Shown: in pieces, positions 8,401-15,915 of the stretch
Layout of the letters: the number at the start of each line of letters is the position of its first letter
Numbering within the stretch: position 1 is the first letter of the stretch
From: Microbispora sp. H11081
GTDB lineage: Bacteria > Actinomycetota > Actinomycetes > Streptosporangiales > Streptosporangiaceae
Assembly (NCBI RefSeq): GCF_012999535.1
Contig: NZ_JABBWV010000003.1
Coordinates: 518,439 to 582,438 of the forward strand
DNA: 64,000 bases
Reading direction: 5' to 3'
Notes under the pieces: generated by a model
Databases searched by the model: none
Told to the model about the DNA's origin: nothing
What the model saw: the letters and a program-made list of their open reading frames with translations, nothing else
Program-made: the position numbers and the translations under genes

Positions 8401-9001
8401 CTCGGGCAAGCCGAGCGACCTGGTCAGGGACGCGGACGCCACCGGCGCCTGCACCTGGACCGGCGGATGGGTGGGCGGCGCGGCCGGCTTCGGCGCGGCC
8501 GGGTGCCTGATCCGCACCAAGGCGCCGCTGCGATCCGGCGCGGGACCGGTGCTGCGCACCGACGGCTCCTTCACCGTCGCCGCCTATGTGCGGCTGACCG
8601 ACAAGGCCGACTACCGCACCGCGGTGAGCATGGACGGCGTCAACCGCAGCGGCTTCTACCTGCAGTACGACAAGGCGCAGGACCGCTGGCGGTTCAACAT
8701 GCCGACGGCCGACTCCACCTCCGCCGTCTACACAGGCCCCTTCTCGATCGACCCCGCCGAGACCGGGGTGTGGACGCACCTCGCGGGCGTCTACGACCGG
8801 GCGAACAACCAGCTCAGGCTGTACGTCGACGGCAACCTCGAAGGCACCACGTCGTTCACCACGCCCTGGCAGACGAAGGACGCGCTGACCATCGGACAGG
8901 CGATCAACGGCTGGAACAAGTGGGTCGGTGAGATCGACGACGTGCGCGCCTACACCGGTGTGCTCTCCGACGACGAGATCTACGAGCTCTCCCTGCAGTA
9001 A
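5483..9001 (+). CDS. Large secreted LamG/DNRLRE-domain protein
   Basis: 1172-residue exported protein. Seven arginines precede a hydrophobic signal (LAALLAVPALLVTFLPAL) ending near AAAGPVSA. A TTGSL pentad repeat follows near residue 75. Then come a beta-rich N-terminal region, a DNRLRE-type region (about 335-510, with TYRSFFRMNTSAVNGK), an inserted Ig/Fn-like region, and two LamG/concanavalin-like domains (about 743-945 and 952-1170), each opening with W-x-LDETSG. LamG domains bind sugars or proteins, so a surface or matrix role is likely. The start is uncertain: TTG 5480, ATG 5483 and GTG 5519 or 5525 are in frame, and the last has a nearby GAGGTGA. It precedes the RHS gene, a common actinobacterial pairing. 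Confidence 0.85.
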   Translation: MPPAGGFQVAREVKVTVPSGLRHDGGRRRRRRRLAALLAVPALLVTFLPALTLPAAAGPVSAPARAALAGGQTTGSLTTGSLTTGGLTTGNDEIRQAKATGEPVEIASERTETTQVFADPDGNQRMVVSLWPRWVKKGDTWAGVDLGLMWRGDGTLGPYAAPVDMTFSGGGDGPLVRIVKDGVTLTYTWPAPLPKPSPLYETATYEEVFPGVDLKLTAGLDGFSQVLVVKTPEAARDPRLAEIPIGIQVSGGTLGMDATGNVTVRDPGGKVVLHGNAPQMWDSSGAEEDAKGRVTGPLTGDAIGTVAARLDGGTLVLTPDQDFLRTPGLTYPVYVDPPMYGAGRLAFAYVSKHFASTKYYGTSDVAKVGYYNDPYVPSGPTTDTYRSFFRMNTSAVNGKHIVKATFRAYETYSWSCSAREVQLWLTGSIGTGTTWNAQPAWKRKIASASVAKGYSSSCGAGGVDFDATSAVTEAASNNWANLTLGLRAASESDKYGWKKFRNNPSIEITYNTTPNVPDQLSTQVGASAYVPCATGTAAPHVTTLTPTLRATVTDADGAKGQTVRAHFEWYVIGGAKVGEHYTSYVASGTPVTAPLSVTDGARISWRVRAQDGVATSGTSGWGGWCDVIVDRTRPSAAPGVASTDYPETPAGGDPVPAGGVGRMGVFRLSPGTVTDAWGYLYALNSDDPGTATAVNAAADGTATIKVTPPRDLLNVLYVWIRDKAGNIGPYKRYEFSVRRATSPVAIWTLDETSGTVAGDSSGNGYQATLSTGATRTPGRVSGAVRLDGAGGTVTASKPDGIIRTDQNFSVAAWVRLTDKGTYRTVLSQDGVNRAGFSLQYHVGSDRWAMAMGSADSVGSPTYYHAKSDAAPVTGRWTHLAASFDAATGRLLLFVDGRPQSTTAVQPTPWNAAGRFVIGRALGGSEQWAGDVDDVRVWDRVVYDKEVGDLANRPVSLEGHWKLDETSGPVARDSSGKPSDLVRDADATGACTWTGGWVGGAAGFGAAGCLIRTKAPLRSGAGPVLRTDGSFTVAAYVRLTDKADYRTAVSMDGVNRSGFYLQYDKAQDRWRFNMPTADSTSAVYTGPFSIDPAETGVWTHLAGVYDRANNQLRLYVDGNLEGTTSFTTPWQTKDALTIGQAINGWNKWVGEIDDVRAYTGVLSDDEIYELSLQ
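5697..5751 (+). repeat. In-frame 15-bp tandem repeat (TTGSL units)
   Basis: About three and a half copies of a 15-bp unit encode TTGSL/TTGGL in the linker after the signal peptide of the LamG protein. Confidence 0.7.
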
Positions 9002-9015
9002 GTCCTTCCCCCTTG

Positions 9016-9049
9016 GCCGGCGAAGGGCGTGTCCGCGCCCTTCGCCGGC
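9016..9049 (+). terminator. Strong hairpin between the LamG and RHS genes
   Basis: GCCGGCGAAGGGCG (9016-9029) pairs perfectly over 14 bp with CGCCCTTCGCCGGC (9036-9049), leaving a six-base loop. There is no T-run. It lies 14 bp after the LamG stop and just before the RHS ribosome site, so it may terminate, attenuate or stabilise the message. Confidence 0.65.
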
Positions 9050-9066
9050 AGCCGGAGGTAACCAGC

Positions 9067-12000
9067 ATGGATTTCCCCCAGTCACGATCTCACCGCTTCC
9101 GGCGGCTGACCGCCGTCGGCGTCATCGCCGCCCTCGCGGCCTGCTTCCTGTACGCCCAGCCGGTGGCGGCCGCCGGCGACCGCTGGGATCCCCCCGACCC
9201 GCAGCAGGACCATCTGGTCGAGGGGACGCGGGTTCCTGTGAAGGGCAAGGAGGCCGACCCCGCCGAGCTCAGCGCGCTGAAGGCCCCGCCGAAGGTGGTG
9301 TGGCCGAAGCCGGGCAGCGCGACGGCCGACCTCTCCGCGCTCGCCGGAAAGCCGGCCGCACAGAATCCGGCCGCACAGGATCCCGCCGCCGTCCGGGACG
9401 CGGGGGCTCCGGACGCGCGGCCGGCCCTCGTCGGGCTGTCCGGCCTGCCGGTGCGGATCGGCCCGGGAACGGGCGTCGCCGAGGCCGCGCGGGCGAGTGC
9501 GGCCACCCAGACGTCCTCCGCTCAGCCGTCCTCGGCTCAGTCATCCCCCGCTCAGCCGTCCTCGGCTCAGTCATCCCCCGCTCAGCCGTCCCCCGCTCAG
9601 CCGTCCGCGGCGGCGCCGGGGAAGGTCCGGGTGGACCTGCTGAACCCGGCCGTCTCGTCCCTGCCCGGTGACACCGGGGTGTGGCTGCGGGTGACCCGCG
9701 CCGACGGCGCAGAGCAGGCCGCGCCGGTCACACTCGAGCTGGACTATTCGGGGTTCCGCGGCGCCTACGGCGGCGACTGGGCGGCCCGGCTGCGCCTGGT
9801 GGAACTGCCCGGCTGCGCCGCTACCGCCACCCCGGCCTCTGTTCCCGCCGGGACCGGCGACTGTCCCGCGCCCCGGCCGGTTCCTGGGACGAACGACGTC
9901 GCGCGGGGACTGCTCACCGCCGAGGTCGGCGCCGCGCCCGCCACCTCCCCAGCGGCGGCGGCAGGCGCGACGGCGGAGGGGAGCGCGGGCAGCGGGCTCT
10001 ACGCGCTGGCGGCCGCCCCTTCGGGCGGTACCGGCGACTACACCGCCACCCCCCTCTCACCCAGCGCGGACTGGGAGGTGAGCCCGCAGTCGGGCGACTT
10101 CTCCTGGTCCTACCCGATGCGGGTGCCGCCGTCGCTGGGCGGCCCTGCGCCGGAGCTCGCCCTGGCCTACTCGTCCGGCGGCGTCGACGGGCGCACCGCG
10201 TCGACGAACAACCAGCCGAGCTGGGTGGGCGAGGGCTTCGACCTCAGCCCCGGCGGCTTCATCGAGCGCAAGTACAAGTCCTGCGTGGACGACGGCGTCA
10301 CCCCCAAGAACGGCGAGCTGTGCTGGGGCGGCGACAACGCCGTCGTGGTGCTCGGCGGCGGGGCCAACGAGCTCGTCCACGACGCGGCCACCGGCGCATG
10401 GCGGCTGAAGAACGACGACGGGTCCCGGGTGGAGAAGCTCACCGGCGCCGTCAACGGGGACGACGGCGACGGAGACGGCGCCAAGGGCGAGCACTGGAAG
10501 ATCACGCAGTCCGACGGCACCCAGTTCTTCTTCGGGCTGAACCGGTTGCCCGGCTGGGCCTCCGGCAAGCAGGAGACGGGGTCCACCTGGACCGTGCCCG
10601 TGTACGGCGACGACTCGGGCGAGCCCTGCCGCAAGACGACCTACGCCGACTCGTGGTGCCAGCAGGCCTACCGCTGGAACCTCGACCACGTCATCGACAC
10701 CCACGGCAACACGATGAGCTACTTCTACACGAAGGAGACCAACTACTACGGGCGCAACATGAAGGCCGCCGACGAGACGCCGTACACGGCGGGCGGCTAC
10801 CTGAACCGCATCGAGTACGGCCAGCGCGCGGGGCAGGTGTACTCCAAGCTCCCGGTCGGGAAGGTGCTGTTCTCGGTGGACGAGCGGTGCGTCCGCACCT
10901 CCACGTTCGACTGCGCGCCCGCCAAGCTGACCAAGGCCAACGCCGCCTACTGGCCCGACGTGCCGGCCGACCTGCTGTGCGCCTCCGGCGCCGACTGCGC
11001 CAACCACGCGCCGGTGTTCTTCAGCCGCAAACGGCTGACCTCGGTCACCACCCAGGTGCTCAAGGACGGCGCGCTGACCGACGTCGACACCTGGACGCTG
11101 ACCCAGTCCTTCCCCAAGCCCGGTGACAACATGAGCGCCGCGCTCTGGCTGGCGCGGATCCAGCACACCGGCAAGGTGGGCGGCACCCTCAGCACGCCGC
11201 CGGTCGACTTCGACGGCGTGGAGATGCCCAACCGGGTCGACGCGCTCGAAGGCGTCGCGCCGATGATGAAGTGGCGCATCCGCAGCGTGAACAACGAGAC
11301 CGGCGGCCGGCTCACGGTCGTCTACTCCGATCCCCAGTGCACCCGCGCCGCGCTGCCCCAGCCGCACGCCAACGGCAGGCGCTGCTACCCGGTGTTCTGG
11401 GCCCCGGAGGGCGCGTCCGCCCCCGGCATCGACTGGTTCCACAAGTACGTCACCGTGCAGACGCAGGAGGTCGACCTCACCGGCGGCTCGCCGATGGTCC
11501 GCACCGACTACGTCTACAAGGGCGACCCGGCGTGGGCGTACGACGACCTGGAGCTCGCCCCGGCCTCCCGCCGCACCTGGTCCGCGTGGCGCGGCTACGA
11601 GAAGGTGCAGGTCGTCAAGGGAGAGGCGCCCGACCGCAAGACGGCCGTCGAGCACCTCTTCTTCCGCGGCCTGGACGGCGACAAGCAGCCGACCGGCACC
11701 CGGAGCGTCCAGGTGACCGACTCCGAGGGCGTCAAGGTCACCGACCACTGGAGGTTGCAGGGCTTCGAGCGCGAGACCCGGCAACTCGACGGGCCGGACG
11801 GCGCCGAGGTGGCCGCGAGCGTCAACGACCCCTGGCTGCAGGGGCCGAACGCGTCGGAGGGCGCCGACCAGGCCTACCGTCTCTCGGTGGCCAAGGTGCG
11901 CGGCCGCAGCAAGCTCAGCACCGGCGCGGTCCGCCGGACCGAGACCCGCAACTCCTTCGACACGTACGGCTCGCTGACCTCGGTCGACGACCTGGGCGAC

Positions 12001-15000
12001 ACCGGGACCACCAGCGACGACCAGTGCCTGCGCAACACCTACGCCCGCAACACCGGCGCGTGGATCCTCAACGCGGTGGTCAGGAGCGAGAAGGTCGCGG
12101 TCGCCTGCGGCACCACCCCCAAACGGCCGGACGACGTCCTCGAAGACGTCCGGACGTACTACGACGGCGGGGCCTACGGCGCCGCGCCCACCAAGGGCGA
12201 CGTGACCAGGACCGAGGACCTGCGTGGCTACGCGAACGGCCAGCCGGTCTACCAGCAGGCGGCGCGTGCCGTGTACGACGCGTACGGGCGGAAGACCGAG
12301 AGCTACGACGCGGCCGACGCCAAGACCACCACGTCGTACACCCCGGTCGCCGACGCGGTGCCGGTCAGGACGGTCGTCACCAACCCGCTCGGCCACACCG
12401 AGACCACCGTCCTGCGTCCCGAGTGGAGCGTGACCGCCGCCCAGGACGACGCGAACGGCCGGCACACGGAGCTGGCCTACGACCCGCTGGGGCGGCTGGC
12501 CAAGGTGTGGCTGCCGGACCGGCCCACCGGGCAGAGCCCGAGCCAGGAGTTCACCTACACGATCGAGCAGAGCGCTCCGGTGGCCGTGGCCACGAAGACC
12601 CTGAACAACGACGGCGGCTACGACGTCTCCTACGAGATCTACGACGGCCTGCTGCGCTCGCGGCAGAACCAGCAGCCGGCGCACGGCGGCGGGCGCCTGC
12701 TCAGTGACACCGTCTACAACACCCTCGGGCAGGTCGCCAAGGTCAACGACGTGTACGCCAACGCCGACGCCCCCGGTCCGCAGATCCTCGGCGTGGCCGA
12801 CAGCGCGGTCCCGGCGCAGACGGTCTACGCCTACGACGGGCTGGGCCGCACCACCGCCGAGATCCTCAAGGTGATGGGCGACGAGAAGTGGCGGACCACG
12901 ACCACCTACAACGGTGAACGGACGGACGTCGATCCCCCGGAGGGTTCGACCCCGACGACCGTGATCGCCGACGCCCGGGGCCGGACGGTCGAACTGCGCC
13001 AGTACAAGGGCCCGTCGCCGGTCGGCGCGTACGACACCACCAGGTACGGGTACAGCCGCGGCGGGGAGCAGGACACGGTCACCGATCCCGCGGGCAACGT
13101 GTGGCGGACCACCCGCGACCTGCGCGGCCGGGTGACCAGGACCGAGGACCCCGACCGGGGCACGACCACCTACACCTACGACGACCTGGACCGGATGGCG
13201 ACCAGCACCGACGCCGAGAACCGCACGCTGGCGTTCGAGTACGACGTGCTGGGCCGGCGCACCGCCGTCCACGCCGGGAAGACGGCGCAGGCCCCGACGA
13301 TCGCCTCGTGGACGTACGACACGCTCCCCGACGGCACCTCCGTCAAGGGCATGCCCGTCTCCGCGACCCGCTGGAGCGGGACGAACGCCTACGTCACGCG
13401 GGTCGACGCCTACGACTCCGCCTACCGGGCGATCTCGAACAGCTACGTCATCCCGGCGTCGGAGGGCGGGCTCGCGGGGACGTACACCTTCAAGACCCGC
13501 TACAACCCCGACGGCACGGTCCAGTCGGTCACGTATCCGGTGGCCGGCAACCTGCCCGCCGAGACGGTGCGCACCACCTACACCGACCAGGCGATGCCGC
13601 TGCAGACCCGCAGCGGCCTCGGGACGTACGTCAACGACACGCTCTACAGCAAGGGCGGCGAGGCGCTGCAGGAACGCTGGGGTGAGGACGGCCGCCAGGT
13701 CCTGAACGACTACACCTACGAGGAGGGCACCCGGCGGCTGTCGCGCCGGATCACCGACCGGCAGACCGACTCGAAGGTGCGGCAGGGCGACCTGAACTAC
13801 ACCTACGACGAGTCGGGCAACCTCACCCGGATCGCCGACACGCCTCCGGCGGCCAACGCCGCCTCCGACATCCAGTGCTTCCGGTACGACCAGCTGCGGC
13901 GGGTGTCGCACGCCTGGACCACCACCGGAGCGTGCGCCACCACCCCGGACGCGAACGGCGGCGTCACACCGAGCGGGGTCGGCGGCGCCACGCCGTACTG
14001 GAACTCCTACACCTACGACCTGACGGGCGCCCGGCAGACCGAGACCCGGCACGCCGTGAACGGAGCCACCGGCGACACCGTCAGCACCTTCACCTATCCC
14101 GCCACCGGGCAGCCTCAGGCACACGCCCCGAAGCAGGTGAGCACGACCGGGCCGGGCGTCAACCGGATCGACGCCTACTCCTACGACAAAACCGGCAACA
14201 CCACCACGCGCCGGGTCGGCTCCGCCGAACAGGCGCTGGAGTGGGACGCCGAGGGCCACCTCACGAAGGTGACAGAGGCGGGCAGGACCACCTCGTTCCT
14301 GTACGACGCCGAGGGCAACCGGCTCATCCGGCGCGACCCTTCGGGGACGGTGCTCTACCTCGGCGTGATGGAGGTGCGGGTCGACGCGGGCTCCACCGCT
14401 CCGAGCGCCACGCGCTACTACACCCACGGAGACCGGACGGTCGCGGTCAGGGGCAACGACCAGCGGCTCACCTGGCTCGTCTCCGACCATCACGGCACGG
14501 CCGAGCTGGCGATCGACGCCGCCTCCCTGGAGGTCACCCGGCGGAGGTTCGACCCGTTCGGCAACCCCCGGGGTGAAAAGCCCGGTTCCTGGCCATCACA
14601 GAGGGCATTCGTCGGCGGCACCGCCGACCCCTCCACCGGACTCGTCCACCTCGGCGCCCGCGAGTACCTGCCGAGCGAAGGCCGGTTCCTGTCGGTGGAC
14701 CCGGTCTTCGACTCCAACGAGCCGCAGAAGCTCAACGGGTACACGTACGCCGGCAACAACCCGGTCACCGAGAGCGACCCGGACGGCAATGACTGGGGCT
14801 GCATCCTCTGCGGTCTCCTGATCAGGGCGGTGACCGCGATCACCAGGGCGGTCATGGGGACCATGAAGGCTGTCCGGGACGCGTGGCACCGCTTCGTCGA
14901 CTACCAGCGAAGGCTGGCCGAGCGGGCCCGCGAGCGGGCGCGGCAACTGGCCGAGGAGGCGCGCAGGCGCGCGGCGGAGGCGCGCAGGAAGGCCGAGGAG

Positions 15001-15630
15001 GCACGGAGGAAGGCCCAGGAGGCCAGGGAGCGGGCCCAGCGGGTGGTGCGGAAGCAGACAGCGCGTGCCTGCCGTCTGCTGTTCGCCGGCTGCGACGTCC
15101 GGCCCGCGCTGAACCGGAGCGGCCTCGGCAAACCGTTCAGCTGTTCGAGCTTCCCCGACCCGGACAGGTGCCTGGAGAGGCAGCGCGCGTTCGGACGAGC
15201 CGTACACGAACATCTGAAGATCCAGGTCGGATACTGCGCGGGCCTCTGCGTGTCCCTCAGTTACCAGCGCGGGGTGCTTCAGCTCAGCGCCGGCCCCGGA
15301 GCGGCGGGGTTCGGCGGGGCCGTGCAGTGGGCGTCGGCGTCGCCCGACGAACAGGGCCCGGTCGGCGCCTCGGTGTGCGGCGCGTTCGTCATCCCGATCG
15401 GCCCCTGCTACAGCGTCGGCCCCAAGGTCGACGAGCAAGGCAACTGGATCGGCCTCCAGGACGCCAAGGGCATCGGCATCGCCGAGGGCGAGATCGAGCC
15501 CGCCGCGGAGTACAACGTGGTGACCTGGGACATCTCCAAGGGCCGGGCCGGAGTCAAGGGGCCGGGTGACCCGCTGCCCGGCCAGTTGCGGGACACCGTC
15601 TGCGACGCCTGGTGGGCGTGGCAGTGTTGA
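9067..15630 (+). CDS. Secreted RHS-repeat protein with polymorphic Cys-rich C-terminus
   Basis: 2187-residue protein with a signal peptide (FRRLTAVGVIAALAACFLYA) and a good GGAGGT site before the ATG. Residues about 148-180 are a low-complexity SSAQP/SPAQS linker. A SpvB-like N-terminal region follows (DFSWSYPMRVPPSLGGPAPE, near 345), then many YD/RHS repeats (such as TTYTYDDLDRMATSTD) and the RHS core, ending in YLPSEGRFLSVDP and ESDPDG near residue 1905. RHS cores form a shell that encloses a variable C-terminal domain. Here that domain is about 280 residues: a short hydrophobic stretch, a charged coiled coil rich in EARRKA, then an unrecognised domain. From residue 1910 to the end there are about 12 cysteines. 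The product could be a toxin or an adhesin; no catalytic signature is recognised. Confidence 0.88.
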   Translation: MDFPQSRSHRFRRLTAVGVIAALAACFLYAQPVAAAGDRWDPPDPQQDHLVEGTRVPVKGKEADPAELSALKAPPKVVWPKPGSATADLSALAGKPAAQNPAAQDPAAVRDAGAPDARPALVGLSGLPVRIGPGTGVAEAARASAATQTSSAQPSSAQSSPAQPSSAQSSPAQPSPAQPSAAAPGKVRVDLLNPAVSSLPGDTGVWLRVTRADGAEQAAPVTLELDYSGFRGAYGGDWAARLRLVELPGCAATATPASVPAGTGDCPAPRPVPGTNDVARGLLTAEVGAAPATSPAAAAGATAEGSAGSGLYALAAAPSGGTGDYTATPLSPSADWEVSPQSGDFSWSYPMRVPPSLGGPAPELALAYSSGGVDGRTASTNNQPSWVGEGFDLSPGGFIERKYKSCVDDGVTPKNGELCWGGDNAVVVLGGGANELVHDAATGAWRLKNDDGSRVEKLTGAVNGDDGDGDGAKGEHWKITQSDGTQFFFGLNRLPGWASGKQETGSTWTVPVYGDDSGEPCRKTTYADSWCQQAYRWNLDHVIDTHGNTMSYFYTKETNYYGRNMKAADETPYTAGGYLNRIEYGQRAGQVYSKLPVGKVLFSVDERCVRTSTFDCAPAKLTKANAAYWPDVPADLLCASGADCANHAPVFFSRKRLTSVTTQVLKDGALTDVDTWTLTQSFPKPGDNMSAALWLARIQHTGKVGGTLSTPPVDFDGVEMPNRVDALEGVAPMMKWRIRSVNNETGGRLTVVYSDPQCTRAALPQPHANGRRCYPVFWAPEGASAPGIDWFHKYVTVQTQEVDLTGGSPMVRTDYVYKGDPAWAYDDLELAPASRRTWSAWRGYEKVQVVKGEAPDRKTAVEHLFFRGLDGDKQPTGTRSVQVTDSEGVKVTDHWRLQGFERETRQLDGPDGAEVAASVNDPWLQGPNASEGADQAYRLSVAKVRGRSKLSTGAVRRTETRNSFDTYGSLTSVDDLGDTGTTSDDQCLRNTYARNTGAWILNAVVRSEKVAVACGTTPKRPDDVLEDVRTYYDGGAYGAAPTKGDVTRTEDLRGYANGQPVYQQAARAVYDAYGRKTESYDAADAKTTTSYTPVADAVPVRTVVTNPLGHTETTVLRPEWSVTAAQDDANGRHTELAYDPLGRLAKVWLPDRPTGQSPSQEFTYTIEQSAPVAVATKTLNNDGGYDVSYEIYDGLLRSRQNQQPAHGGGRLLSDTVYNTLGQVAKVNDVYANADAPGPQILGVADSAVPAQTVYAYDGLGRTTAEILKVMGDEKWRTTTTYNGERTDVDPPEGSTPTTVIADARGRTVELRQYKGPSPVGAYDTTRYGYSRGGEQDTVTDPAGNVWRTTRDLRGRVTRTEDPDRGTTTYTYDDLDRMATSTDAENRTLAFEYDVLGRRTAVHAGKTAQAPTIASWTYDTLPDGTSVKGMPVSATRWSGTNAYVTRVDAYDSAYRAISNSYVIPASEGGLAGTYTFKTRYNPDGTVQSVTYPVAGNLPAETVRTTYTDQAMPLQTRSGLGTYVNDTLYSKGGEALQERWGEDGRQVLNDYTYEEGTRRLSRRITDRQTDSKVRQGDLNYTYDESGNLTRIADTPPAANAASDIQCFRYDQLRRVSHAWTTTGACATTPDANGGVTPSGVGGATPYWNSYTYDLTGARQTETRHAVNGATGDTVSTFTYPATGQPQAHAPKQVSTTGPGVNRIDAYSYDKTGNTTTRRVGSAEQALEWDAEGHLTKVTEAGRTTSFLYDAEGNRLIRRDPSGTVLYLGVMEVRVDAGSTAPSATRYYTHGDRTVAVRGNDQRLTWLVSDHHGTAELAIDAASLEVTRRRFDPFGNPRGEKPGSWPSQRAFVGGTADPSTGLVHLGAREYLPSEGRFLSVDPVFDSNEPQKLNGYTYAGNNPVTESDPDGNDWGCILCGLLIRAVTAITRAVMGTMKAVRDAWHRFVDYQRRLAERARERARQLAEEARRRAAEARRKAEEARRKAQEARERAQRVVRKQTARACRLLFAGCDVRPALNRSGLGKPFSCSSFPDPDRCLERQRAFGRAVHEHLKIQVGYCAGLCVSLSYQRGVLQLSAGPGAAGFGGAVQWASASPDEQGPVGASVCGAFVIPIGPCYSVGPKVDEQGNWIGLQDAKGIGIAEGEIEPAAEYNVVTWDISKGRAGVKGPGDPLPGQLRDTVCDAWWAWQC
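9512..9606 (+). repeat. In-frame 15/30-bp tandem repeat (SSAQP/SPAQS)
   Basis: Six or so 15-bp units of the TCCTCGGCTCAG type, partly organised as 30-bp doublets, encode a Ser/Ala/Gln/Pro linker in the RHS protein. Likely prone to length variation. Confidence 0.75.
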
Positions 15631-15683
15631 TCGCGGTCGTTGATCGCGCAGTCGTTGATCGTTCAGTCGTTGATCGTGTGGTC
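15626..15683 (+). repeat. Four tandem GTTGATCG repeats at the RHS stop codon
   Basis: GTTGATCG recurs at 15626, 15639, 15654 and 15669, giving one 13-bp and three 15-bp units ending in GTC. The first unit contains the RHS stop codon. The shared TTGATC core also occurs in the direct repeats before the LamG gene. Confidence 0.65.
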
Positions 15684-15857
15684 CAACCGAGGAGAGACAC
15701 GAACAGGATACGCAAGGCGGTGCTGGCGGCCGTCGCGACGGCGGCGCTGTTCGGCGGCTTCGCGGCCCCGGCCGCGGCGGACGAGAACCCCTGCACGATT
15801 GGGGCGTACGGCTGCGACAGCCACTGGATGGATCAAGGCGAGCCCGGCGGCCGCTGA
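15678..15857 (+). CDS. Small secreted Cys-containing peptide downstream of RHS gene
   Basis: A frame of about 59 codons with a clear signal-peptide pattern: basic region (RRDTNRIRK), hydrophobic core (AVLAAVATAALFGGF) and an AxA site (APAAA). The mature peptide would be only some 25 residues, DENPCTIGAYGC then DSHWMDQGEPGGR, with two cysteines six apart. The frame is open from 15612, inside the end of the RHS gene. The start is a problem: a good GAGGAG site at 15689 has no ATG, GTG or TTG at proper distance. GTG 15678 lies before it, and GTG 15720 is too far and would cut the basic region. It could be a partner or cognate peptide of the RHS protein. No family is recognised. Confidence 0.5.
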   Translation: MVQPRRDTNRIRKAVLAAVATAALFGGFAAPAAADENPCTIGAYGCDSHWMDQGEPGGR

Positions 15858-15866
15858 TCACGCCCG

Positions 15867-15900
15867 GCCCGGCGCGCCCGTCCATGCGGGCGTGCCGGGC
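15867..15900. terminator. Hairpin terminator between convergent peptide and SARP genes
   Basis: GCCCGGCGCGCCCG (15867-15880) pairs with CGGGCGTGCCGGGC (15887-15900), 13 of 14 bp and one G-T, with a six-base loop. It sits in the 58-bp gap between convergent genes and would serve both. Confidence 0.7.
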
Positions 15901-15915
15901 CCCGCGCCGGAGGGC

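Noticed and set aside
10057-14493. 1478-codon open frame on the minus strand opposite the RHS gene
   Set aside because: Composition (runs of Arg, Gly, Val, His, no domain) is that of a shadow frame in GC-rich DNA; the plus strand has clear RHS repeats.
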